Below the pieces are notes generated by a model. That model saw nothing but the letters and a program-made list of their open reading frames with translations. It did no database searches and had not been told where the DNA came from. Below are positions 44,170 through 53,964 of a stretch of DNA of 64,000 nucleotides, piece by piece. Every line of letters starts with the position of its first letter. The first letter of the stretch is position 1. The stretch is from Algibacter sp. L3A6. GTDB taxonomy: Bacteria > Bacteroidota > Bacteroidia > Flavobacteriales > Flavobacteriaceae. The position numbers and the translations under genes were made by a program. Where the stretch lies: positions 3,780,501 to 3,844,500 of the forward strand of contig NZ_CP047030.1 of assembly GCF_009796825.1 (NCBI RefSeq). Reading direction: 5' to 3'.

Positions 44170-46236
44170 ATGCAAGCCTATTTTAATATACATCATTTCA
44201 AATTTTGCAGTATATTTTTGTGGGTTATTCTCAGTTCATTTAATGTTAATAATTCTGTTTATGCACAAGAAGACATTAAAAAAAATCTCCAGCAAAAAAT
44301 AAAGAAATATAAGGAAAATAATAATTTTCATAGAGATACTACTTATGTTAATCTATTGTATCAATTAGGCATGCAATATGCGCAATACAATTTAGACAGC
44401 TTACTTATTATTTCTAACGAATCTATTAAATTAGGTAAGTCCATTCCTTATCCTAAAGGCGAAGCTCAAGGATATTTAATTGAAGGCTTATACTACTCTA
44501 ATATAGGGAAGCAAGATCGTGCTATTTGGTATTTCAAAAAATCTGTTTCTATAGCTATCATTAATTCGGAGACTAATTTATTATTAGAGTCTAAAATTAA
44601 ATTGGCTGCAGAATATAAATATAAAGAAGACTATGCTAATGCTTTAAAGCATTACTTAGACGCTATAGAAATAGCCAAAATATATAATAATGAAGTATAT
44701 TTATCTAAATGCTATTTAAATATATCGGCTATATATCGCGTTCAGAAAGAATATGAACAAACCATTTCATTCTTATCTAAATCACTAGAAATAAATGAAT
44801 TAAATAGAGATGAAGCGCAAGTAGGTAAAACCTTAAATAATTTAACGGCTTGTTTTATTGAAATGGGAGATTTAGAAAGTGCCTCTACTTCTATTAATCG
44901 GGCCATTTCTATTTTTGAAAAAGTAAAATTAGATTCATGGCTTTCTTATGCTTATGAATTAAAAGGATCTATTTATACTAAAAAAGGGAAATTCAATCAA
45001 GCTTTACGATGGTTAAGTAAAAGCGAAAAAATTCACGCTAATATTGATAAAGGGCGATATAAAATTCCTTTATACATAAATTTAGCAAAAACATATTTTG
45101 GTCTTAAAGATTATGATACTGCAGAAAGTTATGCTTTAATGGCGCTTCAAATTTCTAAAAAACTGAATATTTTAGAAGAACGTGATCTCACTTTAAAAGT
45201 GCTCTACGAAATAAAAAAAGCAGATAACGATTTTGAAAAAGCACTCACCTATTTAGAAGAGTTAAAAGCGACATCGGACACGATTAACAACAATAACAAC
45301 ATTAAAGAATTAAGAATACTAAAATCCAACTTAGAATTTGAACAAGAAAAAGAACAATATATCTCAGAAAGTCAACAAAAACACACTTTACAGCTTAGTT
45401 ATATTTACTTCTCTATTCTAATTATTCTGGCATTTGCTATTATCATATTTATCCTCAAAAAGAATAACAAAACTCAAAATACGTTAAACGAAAAACTATT
45501 AGAAAATACCGAGGCGCTTAAAAAGAATCAAACACATTTAAATGAAGCAAATAATACTAAAATTAGATTGTTTTCTATTATTGCACACGATTTAAAGGGG
45601 CCGATAAATTCATTTAAATCACTTTTAGATTTATTTAATAACAGAGAGTTGAGTAAAATAGAATTCATGGAGTTTATGCCAGAAATTGGTAAAAACATAG
45701 ACTCTATTGCATTTACTTTAAACAATTTATTAACATGGGGACAAAGCCAAATGAATGGTTTATCTACTAAACCAGATTTTATAAGCATTAAAAAATTAGT
45801 CGACGAAAGTTTCAGGTTGCTTTCTAAGCAAGCCGAAGTAAAATCTATTTCAACCATAAATAATATTGACGAAAATGTAATCGCTTGGTCTGATAGAGAT
45901 CAAATAGATGTCGTTATTCGTAACTTAATAAGTAATGCTGTTAAGTTTACTCGTGAGCATGGCACAATAACTGTTTCCGCAGTTGAAGAAGCTCAATTTT
46001 GGAAAATTCAAGTTAAAGATAATGGTGTTGGTATGGGTGAAGAGTCTGTCGCTAATGTTTTTACGGAAAAAGAAACTGCAATCGCTTATGGTACTTTAAA
46101 CGAAAAAGGTACAGGTTTAGGTCTTCGCGTTTGTAAAGAGATGGTCGAAAATAATGGTGGACGTATTTGGGTAGAAAGTAAAATAGATAAAGGTTCTACG
46201 TTTTCTTTTACGCTTCCTAAAACCGAAACGGCTTAG
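44170..46236 (+). CDS. TPR sensor histidine kinase (copy 1 of a tandem pair)
   Basis: A 688-residue hybrid-free kinase: signal peptide or N-terminal anchor (about 11-34, ending VYAQ), six to eight TPR repeats (about 55-395; for example 'LSKCYLNISAIYRVQKEYEQ', 'LPLY...YFGLKDYDTAESYA'), a membrane helix (about 411-430), a short coiled coil, HisKA with His473 in 'LFSIIAHDLKGPINSFKSLL', and HATPase with 'VIRNLISNAVKFT', 'DNGVGM' and 'GTGLGLRVCKEMVENNGG'. The TPR domain is periplasmic and probably senses a protein or peptide. No response regulator lies nearby, so it is an orphan. Nearly identical in layout to the next gene. Confidence 0.93.
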   Translation: MQAYFNIHHFKFCSIFLWVILSSFNVNNSVYAQEDIKKNLQQKIKKYKENNNFHRDTTYVNLLYQLGMQYAQYNLDSLLIISNESIKLGKSIPYPKGEAQGYLIEGLYYSNIGKQDRAIWYFKKSVSIAIINSETNLLLESKIKLAAEYKYKEDYANALKHYLDAIEIAKIYNNEVYLSKCYLNISAIYRVQKEYEQTISFLSKSLEINELNRDEAQVGKTLNNLTACFIEMGDLESASTSINRAISIFEKVKLDSWLSYAYELKGSIYTKKGKFNQALRWLSKSEKIHANIDKGRYKIPLYINLAKTYFGLKDYDTAESYALMALQISKKLNILEERDLTLKVLYEIKKADNDFEKALTYLEELKATSDTINNNNNIKELRILKSNLEFEQEKEQYISESQQKHTLQLSYIYFSILIILAFAIIIFILKKNNKTQNTLNEKLLENTEALKKNQTHLNEANNTKIRLFSIIAHDLKGPINSFKSLLDLFNNRELSKIEFMEFMPEIGKNIDSIAFTLNNLLTWGQSQMNGLSTKPDFISIKKLVDESFRLLSKQAEVKSISTINNIDENVIAWSDRDQIDVVIRNLISNAVKFTREHGTITVSAVEEAQFWKIQVKDNGVGMGEESVANVFTEKETAIAYGTLNEKGTGLGLRVCKEMVENNGGRIWVESKIDKGSTFSFTLPKTETA

Positions 46237-46521
46237 TATTCTTTTTATATAGACCTTCTAGTTTATTACAAACCAGTTTAAATATTAAAACCATATTCAA
46301 AGTCTAAAAGTGTTTTTAAACAAATTAACTCTAATATTTACAGCCTCTTTTTAACCATTTAACCGAAATAAAACACTTTTAATCGATGAAATAAGTATTT
46401 TATCGAGAATATATGTGCGAAAATTATATAAATATTAAAATATCATTGGCGCGTTCCGTTTTCCAAACTATATTGCGAAATAAACAATAAAACTATATAA
46501 ACAAGTTGTTTAAAGCTATTC

Positions 46522-48588
46522 ATGCCGCACGTATTAAACATAAAAAATATTAAACTCTCCTATCTGTTTTTATTAATGGTGGCTATTGCTTTGTTTAATA
46601 GTTTTCCTGCTTTCTCACAAGACAGAATCAAAAAAGAAATACAAAGGGATATTAAGAAATTACAAGAAACTCCCAATTTCGAGAGAGATACTACATATAT
46701 CAATTTATTACATGAATTAGGAAGAGAATATAATCAGTACAACCTAGATAGTTTATTAATTATATCAAACCAAACCATCAAGCTAAGTAAAGCCATTAAA
46801 TATGCTAAAGGTGAAACTGAAGGTTATATTGTTAAAGGTGGTTATTATTCGGATATCGGAGAGCAAGATGAAGCCATATTCTATTTTATAAAAGCCAATT
46901 TAAAGGCCAGGACGATAAATGATATAGGTCTAACCCTTTTTTCTTACAGTGAATTAGCAAAAGAATATATGTATAAAGATGAATATGCTAAGTCTTTAAA
47001 AACATTTTTAACTGGTATTGAAATTGCTAAAGAAAATAAAAATGACAAGTGGTTACCTGTTCTTTATATAAATATTTCTGTTTTATACAGTCTTCAAAAG
47101 GAATATGATCAGCCTATATTCTTTTTAAAAAAAGCTTTAGAAGTTAATGAGCGAAATGATGATCAAAAATTAACAGGTATTATACTCTCAAACTTGGCCT
47201 TTACATATATAGAAATTGAAGATATAGAAAAAGCCAATGAACCTATTAATAAAGCGATCAATATTTTTGAAGATCTAAAAATGAATAGTTGGTTAACTTA
47301 TGTCTACGAAACAAAAGGCACAATTTTCCTTAAAAAGAACGAGTATGATAATGCTTTGTTTTGGTTGAATAAAAGTGAAGTACTCCATAAAAACATAGAT
47401 CAAACCAGATATAAAATACCGCTTTATCTACTTTTATCTAAAGCATACTTTGGGCTTAAGAGCAACGAGATAGCTGAGTCTTACGCGGTGCAAGCTTTAA
47501 AAATATCAAAGGACCTTAATAATTTAGAAAACCGAGATGAAATTCTTCAAGTTTTATATGAAATAAAAAAAGCAGACGAAGATTTTGGACAAGCCTTAAA
47601 TTATCTAGAAGAATTTAAAGCAATCTCTGATACGATTAATAAAAACAATAATATTAAGGAATTAAGCATCCTTAAATCGAACTTAGAATTTGAACAAGAA
47701 AAAGAAAAATATATCTCTGATAGTGAACAAAAGAACCTCTTGCAACGTAGTTATATATACTTTTCAATATTAATTATATTAGCATTTACTATTATCATTG
47801 TTATTCTTAAAAGGAATAATAAAATTCAAAATAGCTTAAACCAAAAGCTGATAGAAAATACACATGCACTTAAAAAAAATGAAATACATTTAAATGGAGC
47901 TAATGATACTAAAATTAGGTTATTCTCTATTATCGCTCACGATTTAAAAGGCCCGATAAATTCATTTAAATCACTTTTAGATTTATTTAATAAAAGCGAA
48001 TTAAGTCAAACCGAATTTATGCACTTTATGCCACAAATTGGCGAAAACATAGAGTCTATTGCTTTCACTTTAAACAATTTATTAACTTGGGGACAAAGTC
48101 AAATGAATGGTTTATCTACCAAGCCAGACTTTATTCCTGTTAATACATTAGTAGATGACAGTTTAAGGCTGCTTTCTAAACAGGCTGAAGGAAAGTCTAT
48201 TTCAACTATAAATAACATTGAGAACCATGCAATAACTTGGTGTGATATTGATCAAATAGATATCGTAATTCGTAACCTAATTAGTAATGCCGTAAAGTTT
48301 ACACGAGCGCATGGCACGATAATCATTTCAGCCATCGAACAAGAGGAGTTTTGGCAAATACAAGTTAAAGATAATGGTGTTGGTATGAGCGACGACATAC
48401 TAACTAATATTTTTTCGGAAAAAGAGACATCTTCAACTTATGGAACTCAAAACGAAAAAGGAACTGGTTTAGGTCTGCGTGTTTGTAAAGAAATGGTTGA
48501 AAACAATGGCGGAACCATTTGGGTAGAGAGTGAAATAGAAAAAGGTTCTACATTTTATTTTACGCTTCCTAAAGGAGAAAAAGAGTAA
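46522..48588 (+). CDS. TPR sensor histidine kinase (copy 2 of a tandem pair)
   Basis: Also 688 residues, with the phospho-acceptor His again at 473 ('LFSIIAHDLKGPINSFKSLL') and the same order of signal sequence, TPR repeats, membrane helix, HisKA and HATPase. The kinase halves are nearly identical ('LNNLLTWGQSQMNGLSTKPD' is unchanged) whereas the TPR halves differ at many positions, for example 'LPVLYINISVLYSLQKEYDQ' here. This fits duplication followed by divergence of the sensor part. The 285 bp between the copies holds no gene, only the palindrome-like element at 46377-46391. It is followed convergently by the herA gene. Confidence 0.93.
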   Translation: MPHVLNIKNIKLSYLFLLMVAIALFNSFPAFSQDRIKKEIQRDIKKLQETPNFERDTTYINLLHELGREYNQYNLDSLLIISNQTIKLSKAIKYAKGETEGYIVKGGYYSDIGEQDEAIFYFIKANLKARTINDIGLTLFSYSELAKEYMYKDEYAKSLKTFLTGIEIAKENKNDKWLPVLYINISVLYSLQKEYDQPIFFLKKALEVNERNDDQKLTGIILSNLAFTYIEIEDIEKANEPINKAINIFEDLKMNSWLTYVYETKGTIFLKKNEYDNALFWLNKSEVLHKNIDQTRYKIPLYLLLSKAYFGLKSNEIAESYAVQALKISKDLNNLENRDEILQVLYEIKKADEDFGQALNYLEEFKAISDTINKNNNIKELSILKSNLEFEQEKEKYISDSEQKNLLQRSYIYFSILIILAFTIIIVILKRNNKIQNSLNQKLIENTHALKKNEIHLNGANDTKIRLFSIIAHDLKGPINSFKSLLDLFNKSELSQTEFMHFMPQIGENIESIAFTLNNLLTWGQSQMNGLSTKPDFIPVNTLVDDSLRLLSKQAEGKSISTINNIENHAITWCDIDQIDIVIRNLISNAVKFTRAHGTIIISAIEQEEFWQIQVKDNGVGMSDDILTNIFSEKETSSTYGTQNEKGTGLGLRVCKEMVENNGGTIWVESEIEKGSTFYFTLPKGEKE

Positions 48589-48664
48589 ACCATTTTCCTA
48601 GTCAATTTATGAACATAATTTAATCGAACAACGAAATTAAAGTAATTTAAATTCTATTTACTTT

Positions 48665-50422
48665 TTATTTAAATAATGGTGTACTTGAATTTGGTTTAAT
48701 TTCTGGCTCTTTAACTTTAAGTATCACTGGCATTGGAAAATCAATTCCCATTAAAATAGCTTCACCAGCACCAAGAATAGGTAAAAAAGCTAATGTTTCT
48801 CTACTTGCTGTAGAACAAGCATTTGCTACAGCTTCTTTGTCTTGATAATTAATTAATCTATGTGTAATAAAAGTTCCTATTTGACTTAATGTACCATTAG
48901 GAATATCTCTTGGCATCTGTGTTGCAATACAAAGAAATAAACCATATTTTCTACATTCCTTGGCTATTGAATTAAAAGCATTTAATTCTGATTCAAACCA
49001 ATCATCTTTTACACTTTTATTTAAAAATTGATGAGCTTCGTCAACAAAAAATACTAAAGGATTATTTTTAAATTTATCAGACCTTGCTTCAGCTAATAAA
49101 AAATTTCCAATTGCATTTGCTAAAATTTCTCTAACTTGAAAATTAAAAGGAACTTTTTCAAAACCTATTCTTAGCATTGATGCTTTGTTTTCTGATTTCA
49201 AAAAGTTAATAATAGCATCAATTAAGTCGTTTTCTTCATCTATTTGAAAACCGAATATTTTCTTAAAGGAATCATTTTTTAATACATTATTTATGCGCAT
49301 TAGTAAACTTGTACTATTACTTAAATTTCTATTATCAACTGCAGTAGCCCAATTACTCCCGAAATTTTGATAACATTCATTTCTTATTTGTTTTGATAAA
49401 TTATTAATATCAAATTCACTTTTTGAATTATCCTCTATCTCGTCTACATATTTATGATAGCACATATTAAATGGGCTCGTCATATTTCCTTTCTTAACTA
49501 TACATCCATTTTCTATCACTAAATCATTCACACCTTCTTTAGTTGTAATTTTAAATGTAGTTGTATTGTCTAATTCCTCAAAATTATGATGATCTTTATC
49601 ACGCATCAAACAGTGAACAATCTTTAAAGATTTTATAGCTTCTAATAAGATAGGTTGCTGTACTTGTCCTGCGGGACGAAATAAAGCAAATAAATCTCCA
49701 ACTGTAAGTCTTGAATAAGGGAAATATGAATCAATAGATAATACTAATGGCTTATCTGAATAATCTTCTTTATCGTGATTACAATATTCACCTGTTGCAT
49801 CTATTATAATCGTTTTACTCTTATTAGAGACTATTCCTTCTAAAAGCTTACTTATCGTATAACTTTTCCCACCTCCTGTTGTACCGACAATAGCACAATG
49901 TCTTCCGAAGATTGCCTGCTGTGAAAGTTCTACTAAAGTCGATTTATCATATGTTAAATGACCAAAATCAATCGTTGGTGCATCATGTTTATACTCTTCT
50001 TTAACTCCAAAACCTTTAAAATAATTTTTAATAAATTCAGAAGAACAAATAAATACTTTAGCACCTATTACAGGTAATGAATTTAATCCTTTATCTACTT
50101 TTGAAGGATTGAAAATCTCAAATGATAATAATATTTCAATCTTTCCTGTAGGATGAAACTCTTTAGTATTAAATGATTTTTCACTTAATTCTAAACGTTC
50201 TTTTTCTGGTAAGTTCAATTCTAGAATTTTTCCTAAAAAACCAAACTGTTCTCCTTCAATTACTACGTAATTACCAACTAATCCACCTTTTAATTGTTCA
50301 CCATAAAAAGAGAACGATTTCATGAGTACTGAAGAAGGAAAATGAATCTTTACAAATTGAGGTGTAACTTGGTTTATATATCCTATAAAATGAGTATGAT
50401 TGAAAGGACTTATATTAGACAT
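48665..50422 (-). CDS. herA: HerA-type ATPase of a SIR2-HerA defence module
   Basis: A 585-residue hexameric-translocase family ATPase: N-terminal HAS-barrel-like strands (about 10-105), Walker A 'GTTGGGKS' (180-187), 'IIIDATGEYC' (205-214), Walker B 'LVFFVDEAHQF' with Asp461-Glu462, sensor 'CIATQMPRDIP' (Thr501-Gln502) and a likely arginine finger in 'FITHRLINYQDKE' (Arg522). In known SIR2-HerA systems the ATPase assembles with the SIR2 NADase, and together they respond to phage infection. Its start overlaps the 3' end of the sir2 gene by 8 bp. A sequence-only reading cannot tell whether the pair is functional, but no key residue is missing. Confidence 0.93.
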   Translation of the reverse strand: MSNISPFNHTHFIGYINQVTPQFVKIHFPSSVLMKSFSFYGEQLKGGLVGNYVVIEGEQFGFLGKILELNLPEKERLELSEKSFNTKEFHPTGKIEILLSFEIFNPSKVDKGLNSLPVIGAKVFICSSEFIKNYFKGFGVKEEYKHDAPTIDFGHLTYDKSTLVELSQQAIFGRHCAIVGTTGGGKSYTISKLLEGIVSNKSKTIIIDATGEYCNHDKEDYSDKPLVLSIDSYFPYSRLTVGDLFALFRPAGQVQQPILLEAIKSLKIVHCLMRDKDHHNFEELDNTTTFKITTKEGVNDLVIENGCIVKKGNMTSPFNMCYHKYVDEIEDNSKSEFDINNLSKQIRNECYQNFGSNWATAVDNRNLSNSTSLLMRINNVLKNDSFKKIFGFQIDEENDLIDAIINFLKSENKASMLRIGFEKVPFNFQVREILANAIGNFLLAEARSDKFKNNPLVFFVDEAHQFLNKSVKDDWFESELNAFNSIAKECRKYGLFLCIATQMPRDIPNGTLSQIGTFITHRLINYQDKEAVANACSTASRETLAFLPILGAGEAILMGIDFPMPVILKVKEPEIKPNSSTPLFK

Positions 50423-51656
50423 TGGAAGAAATGTTATTATTTATAATAATTTTTTTACTATCCTCATGATTATAAGATTTTAAATCTGGATAATGTTCTG
50501 CAAAGTCAACAAATGTTTCATCTACTAAAGCTATATTATTATACTTTTTTGCTGCTTCAAAAAATGGATTAAAACTATCTGACCAATCATCAATCCCTTT
50601 ATTTACAACCATAAGTTGGAAACTTGGATTTTGTTCTAAAGCTTCTATTATTGCAGATACTATATGTTTATCATTGAAACTAAAGCCAATACAGATTAGT
50701 AAAACATTGTCATTTCTTAAACTTTGCTGAAAGCGTGACATCATTTCAAAATATGGTTGGTCGTATGAACTTTCGTATTTACTATCTTTTGGATAGATCA
50801 TTAAAGGATCTTTTACACTATCTTTTTGATAAATATCATCACCTTTACTTTCCCAATCAATTGAACCATGTGGTTTATACAAGTGGAAAACCTTATTTAT
50901 AAAATTATCTTCCTCTTTAACTCTACTTGAGTTTCTTGAAACTATATCATAATCAAAGTTTCGACCACTAAATTTTCTTGGAATAGAAAATGAAAAACCA
51001 TCTATAATTGTATAATTACTATTTCGGGCAGCTTGTTCAAATAAAGTGTCATAATTTAAAGTAAAAACTTTTATTCTTGGAGCTGTAACTTTCCTCTTAG
51101 TAATCTTATCTAAAAAATCTTTATGTGGACTATTTTTAGGTAAAGTTATTGTGCACTTATCTTTTATTACGGTTTCAATTATTGTAATAATTCCTTCAAT
51201 ATTGATTGGAGATTTATCATCTTTAGACTCATCTTTAATATAATTTTTCGCAATATTGGCTATAGATAGTAACTTCTCAAGATTTTTTACGCGAACACCT
51301 TCTTTGTCGACATCTTGATATTCAACTAAATCACAAAATCTGTTTAATGTAGCTTCAGTTAATTTTTCTTTAACATCCTCCCATAATTGAGATAACAACC
51401 TTCCTTTATTTGTATCTCCAATTCCTACAGAAGAACCAGCTCCAGTTAGTACAGATAAATTTTCAAATTGATTATTTAAAAATTGTTCATACATATTACG
51501 CTTAGACTTAATAGCATAATCTAATTTATTAGGATTCTTTTCATCTTTAAAGTCGTGCTCAGAACCGTTAATTAAAACATTTTCAATTTCGTCTGTTGTT
51601 CCAGCCTTAAGTTTAATAGCAACAGACTTTTTACCATTTAAGTATAAATATTTCAT
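50415..51656 (-). CDS. sir2: SIR2-domain NADase of a SIR2-HerA defence module
   Basis: A 413-residue SIR2-fold protein: NAD-binding 'LSVLTGAGSSVGIG' (Gly72-Ser76), 'KVFTLNYDTLFEQAA' with the conserved Asn201-Tyr-Asp, 'VFHLYKPHGSIDW' carrying the catalytic His263, and a C-terminal Rossmann half 'DNVLLICIGFSFNDKHIVSA'. Defence SIR2 domains cleave NAD to stop phage growth. About 60 residues precede the NAD motif ('KYLYLNGKKSVAIKLKAG'), and the C-terminus ends in an Asn/Ile-rich tail. It is co-transcribed with herA by an 8-bp overlap. Upstream, 274 bp without gene end at the peroxiredoxin terminator. Confidence 0.93.
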   Translation of the reverse strand: MKYLYLNGKKSVAIKLKAGTTDEIENVLINGSEHDFKDEKNPNKLDYAIKSKRNMYEQFLNNQFENLSVLTGAGSSVGIGDTNKGRLLSQLWEDVKEKLTEATLNRFCDLVEYQDVDKEGVRVKNLEKLLSIANIAKNYIKDESKDDKSPINIEGIITIIETVIKDKCTITLPKNSPHKDFLDKITKRKVTAPRIKVFTLNYDTLFEQAARNSNYTIIDGFSFSIPRKFSGRNFDYDIVSRNSSRVKEEDNFINKVFHLYKPHGSIDWESKGDDIYQKDSVKDPLMIYPKDSKYESSYDQPYFEMMSRFQQSLRNDNVLLICIGFSFNDKHIVSAIIEALEQNPSFQLMVVNKGIDDWSDSFNPFFEAAKKYNNIALVDETFVDFAEHYPDLKSYNHEDSKKIIINNNISSNV

Positions 51657-51930
51657 TACTAGGATTTTTTTTATTTACTAATTTTTAAAACAAAAAAACG
51701 CACTAATCAATTTTTAATAGGGAGTTTTAAATATACTAATAATACGCGCACAAGTTACTCGAATATTAAATATATTCTTTACGGAAACCCGTAATTATAT
51801 TAAATTTTTAAGCAAAAAAAAGACCAAGCTTACACTTGATCTTTTCTCTCTAAAAAATTATTAACTCTAATATCAATTTTACGTATTCAGAAATTAATCT
51901 CTTATAAATAAAACGATATGCTATTAAGGC
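51657..51930. other. AT-rich spacer upstream of the SIR2-HerA module
   Basis: No gene is evident. It must hold the leftward sir2 promoter, but no clear TAnnTTTG element is visible. A short hairpin (TTACGG-AAAC-CCGTAA, 51779-51794) sits in it, beside the terminator of the upstream peroxiredoxin gene. Confidence 0.5.
51814..51845 (-). terminator. Terminator of the peroxiredoxin-like gene
   Basis: Read leftward: an 11-bp stem (51835-51845 with 51818-51828, one T-G wobble) with a 6-base loop, followed by eight T in all. It lies about 86 bp past the stop at 51931 and insulates the SIR2-HerA module from this gene. Confidence 0.75.
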
Positions 51931-52437
51931 TTATGCCTCTCCTCTTGCAGGATAATCTGCTTTTAATATATAATCAATACCACCTAAAACATCATTAAAA
52001 CTTGGTCTACCAAATGGCATCGATTGTATCGACTCCCAATAAACTATTTGTTCTGGTGTTACTAAAAATAATCCAGGTTCTGCAAAATGTTTTGGTTCTT
52101 GTTTAATGCCTTCTGAAATAAATAAACCCCATTTTCTAGCATCTTCAATAGATATGCCGTAACCTAAAGGTATATCAGCAATATCCCATGCTTCATGTGT
52201 TGCTTTCGCAACTTCTTCTGTATCTGTGCTTATAGCGATAACATTAACGCCACGCTCTTTGAATTTATCTAGTTTCTTTTGTAAATCTTCTAGCTGGCTT
52301 TTACAAACAGGACAGTGTTTACCTCTGTAAAATAATACTAATGTGAAGTTTTCTGGTGACTGTTCGCTTAATTTCCATGTGGTACCATTAACTAATTGTA
52401 CTTCTAATTCTGGTGCTTTTTTTCTTGGTTTAATCAT
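51931..52437 (-). CDS. Peroxiredoxin-like (AhpC/TSA) family protein
   Basis: A 168-residue thioredoxin-fold protein with 'FTLVLFYRGKHCPVCKSQLE', where the active-site CPVC (Cys48, Cys51) replaces the T-x-x-C of typical peroxiredoxins, then 'ERGVNVIAISTDTEEVAKAT' and 'EPGLFLVTPEQIVYWESIQS'. This is the peroxiredoxin-like family that reduces peroxides or disulphides. Single gene with terminator downstream; a 'TACCTTTA' -7-like element (minus strand 52530-52523) lies 86 bp upstream of the start. Confidence 0.88.
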   Translation of the reverse strand: MIKPRKKAPELEVQLVNGTTWKLSEQSPENFTLVLFYRGKHCPVCKSQLEDLQKKLDKFKERGVNVIAISTDTEEVAKATHEAWDIADIPLGYGISIEDARKWGLFISEGIKQEPKHFAEPGLFLVTPEQIVYWESIQSMPFGRPSFNDVLGGIDYILKADYPARGEA

Positions 52438-52601
52438 TGCGTTTTTTTGTTTTCATTAATTTTAAAGTTTGTCGTAATTATACAACAGTCTTTACTATTA
52501 ATATTTGTTAATTTATTTAATGTAAAGGTACAGTCAATCTAAACCACGGTGTTACATAATTATAGGAATACCTTACAACATTGACGTATTTCACAAAACA
52601 A

Positions 52602-52626
52602 AAAAAGCTGCATATAGCAGCTTTTT
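52602..52626 (-). terminator. Terminator of the DEAD-box helicase pair
   Basis: A perfect 10-bp inverted repeat, AAAAAGCTGC-ATATA-GCAGCTTTTT, 25 bp past the stop of the gene at 52651. Confidence 0.9.
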
Positions 52627-52650
52627 AATTATTAGAAGTAACATGTATTA

Positions 52651-53961
52651 TTAGATAATATATGTACGTACTTTTCTTTTTTTCAACCTCATGTTATTGG
52701 TTTTATCAATAATACTTTCGGCTCGCGCTTTTGGTATCGCAACAAAGGCACAATCTTGCTTTAATTCAATAACACCAATTTCAGATTTATCTAAATGGCA
52801 TTGTTTAAAAAGTAAACCAGCAATATCGCCTTTTGATATTTTATCTTTTCGACCACCAGAAATAAACAGCGTACTCCAAGGGTTGGTAATTCTAGTTGTT
52901 TTTCCTTTCGGTATTACGGTTTCGGTAGTTTCGATAAACTCAGGCGTGGTTTCTTTTTCCCATTGTAATACATAGGCTGTACCTTCTGTATTCATACGAG
53001 CAGTTCTACCATTTCTATGAGTGAATTCTTCAGCTTTTAAAGGAAGTTGATAATGAATAATGTAGTTAAGTTCCGGAATATCTAATCCACGTGCAGCCAA
53101 ATCGGTAGCAATAATAATTTGATGGGTCCCATTTCTAAATTTTATTAAAGCACGCTCTCTATCTATTTGCTCCATACCGCCATGAAAGCACCCATGACCA
53201 ATTTTATTATCGTTTAAAAAATCGCTTACGTATTGAATAGTATCTTTAAAATTACAGAAAATAATGCCTGGTTTATTTCCTATATGATTTAATAAATCGA
53301 CTAAAGTTTGAAGCTTATTTTTATCTGGAGATATTACTTTTTTAATTTCTAATTTAGAAACCTTCGTATCTAGATAATCAATCACCAATTCGTTTTCTAA
53401 TCCAACAAATTTTGGTATCTCAATATCTTGAGTTGCCGAAGTTAAAATTCGTTTTTGAATATATGGTAGATTACTGATAATCTCACTCATCTCTTTCTCG
53501 AAACCAACTTCTAGAGATTTATCAAATTCATCTAAAACTAATGTTTTAATATCTTCAACTATAAAAGTTTCACGGCGTAAGTGATCGGCAACACGACCAG
53601 GTGTACCAATTAAAATAGCTGGCGTATGTGCTAAATCTATTCTATCTTTCGAGAAATTACGACCACCATAAACGGCATTCGCTTTAAAACCAGAACCCAT
53701 GGTGCGAATTACTTGCTCAATTTGTATTGCTAACTCGCGAGATGGTACTAAAATTAAGAGTTGTACGTTTTCGCAGTCCTTATCTAAAGCTGTAATAGTT
53801 GGTAACAAAAACGCAAGTGTTTTACCTGTTCCTGTAGGAGATAAAAGCACGGTGTTCTCAACATTGGCAATAGATAGCAACGCTTCTTCCTGCATGGAAT
53901 TAAGCGCCTCAATTTTCAGTTTATCTAAAATATGTTGTTTGGTTTTTCTGAAATTATCCAT
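52651..53961 (-). CDS. DEAD/DEAH-box RNA helicase, DbpA-like
   Basis: A 436-residue RNA helicase: Walker A 'LSPTGTGKTLAF' (about 40-51), 'LLILVPSRELAIQIEQVI', the Walker B box reads DEFD ('LVLDEFDKSLE') instead of DEAD, 'TSATQD', 'IIATDLAARGLDIPELNYII' and 'FTHRNGRTARMNTEG'. Residues about 365-436 match the DbpA-type C-terminal RNA-binding domain ('SKGDIAGLLFKQCHLDKSEI'), which targets 23S rRNA helix 92 in DbpA, so a ribosome-assembly role is likely. The gene begins 3 bp after the next helicase. Confidence 0.9.
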   Translation of the reverse strand: MDNFRKTKQHILDKLKIEALNSMQEEALLSIANVENTVLLSPTGTGKTLAFLLPTITALDKDCENVQLLILVPSRELAIQIEQVIRTMGSGFKANAVYGGRNFSKDRIDLAHTPAILIGTPGRVADHLRRETFIVEDIKTLVLDEFDKSLEVGFEKEMSEIISNLPYIQKRILTSATQDIEIPKFVGLENELVIDYLDTKVSKLEIKKVISPDKNKLQTLVDLLNHIGNKPGIIFCNFKDTIQYVSDFLNDNKIGHGCFHGGMEQIDRERALIKFRNGTHQIIIATDLAARGLDIPELNYIIHYQLPLKAEEFTHRNGRTARMNTEGTAYVLQWEKETTPEFIETTETVIPKGKTTRITNPWSTLFISGGRKDKISKGDIAGLLFKQCHLDKSEIGVIELKQDCAFVAIPKARAESIIDKTNNMRLKKRKVRTYII

Positions 53962-53964
53962 TAC

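Noticed and set aside
48665..51656. SIR2-HerA as the previously undescribed system
   Set aside because: SIR2 paired with HerA is already an established anti-phage module; reported as notable but not novel.
51779..51794. Short hairpin TTACGG-AAAC-CCGTAA upstream of sir2, as a terminator or attachment site
   Set aside because: Only 6 bp of stem, no T run and no matching copy on the far side of the module.
48589..51930. Direct repeats flanking the SIR2-HerA pair as evidence of recent insertion
   Set aside because: I compared 48589-48664 with 51657-51930 by eye and found no convincing repeat, integrase or tRNA.
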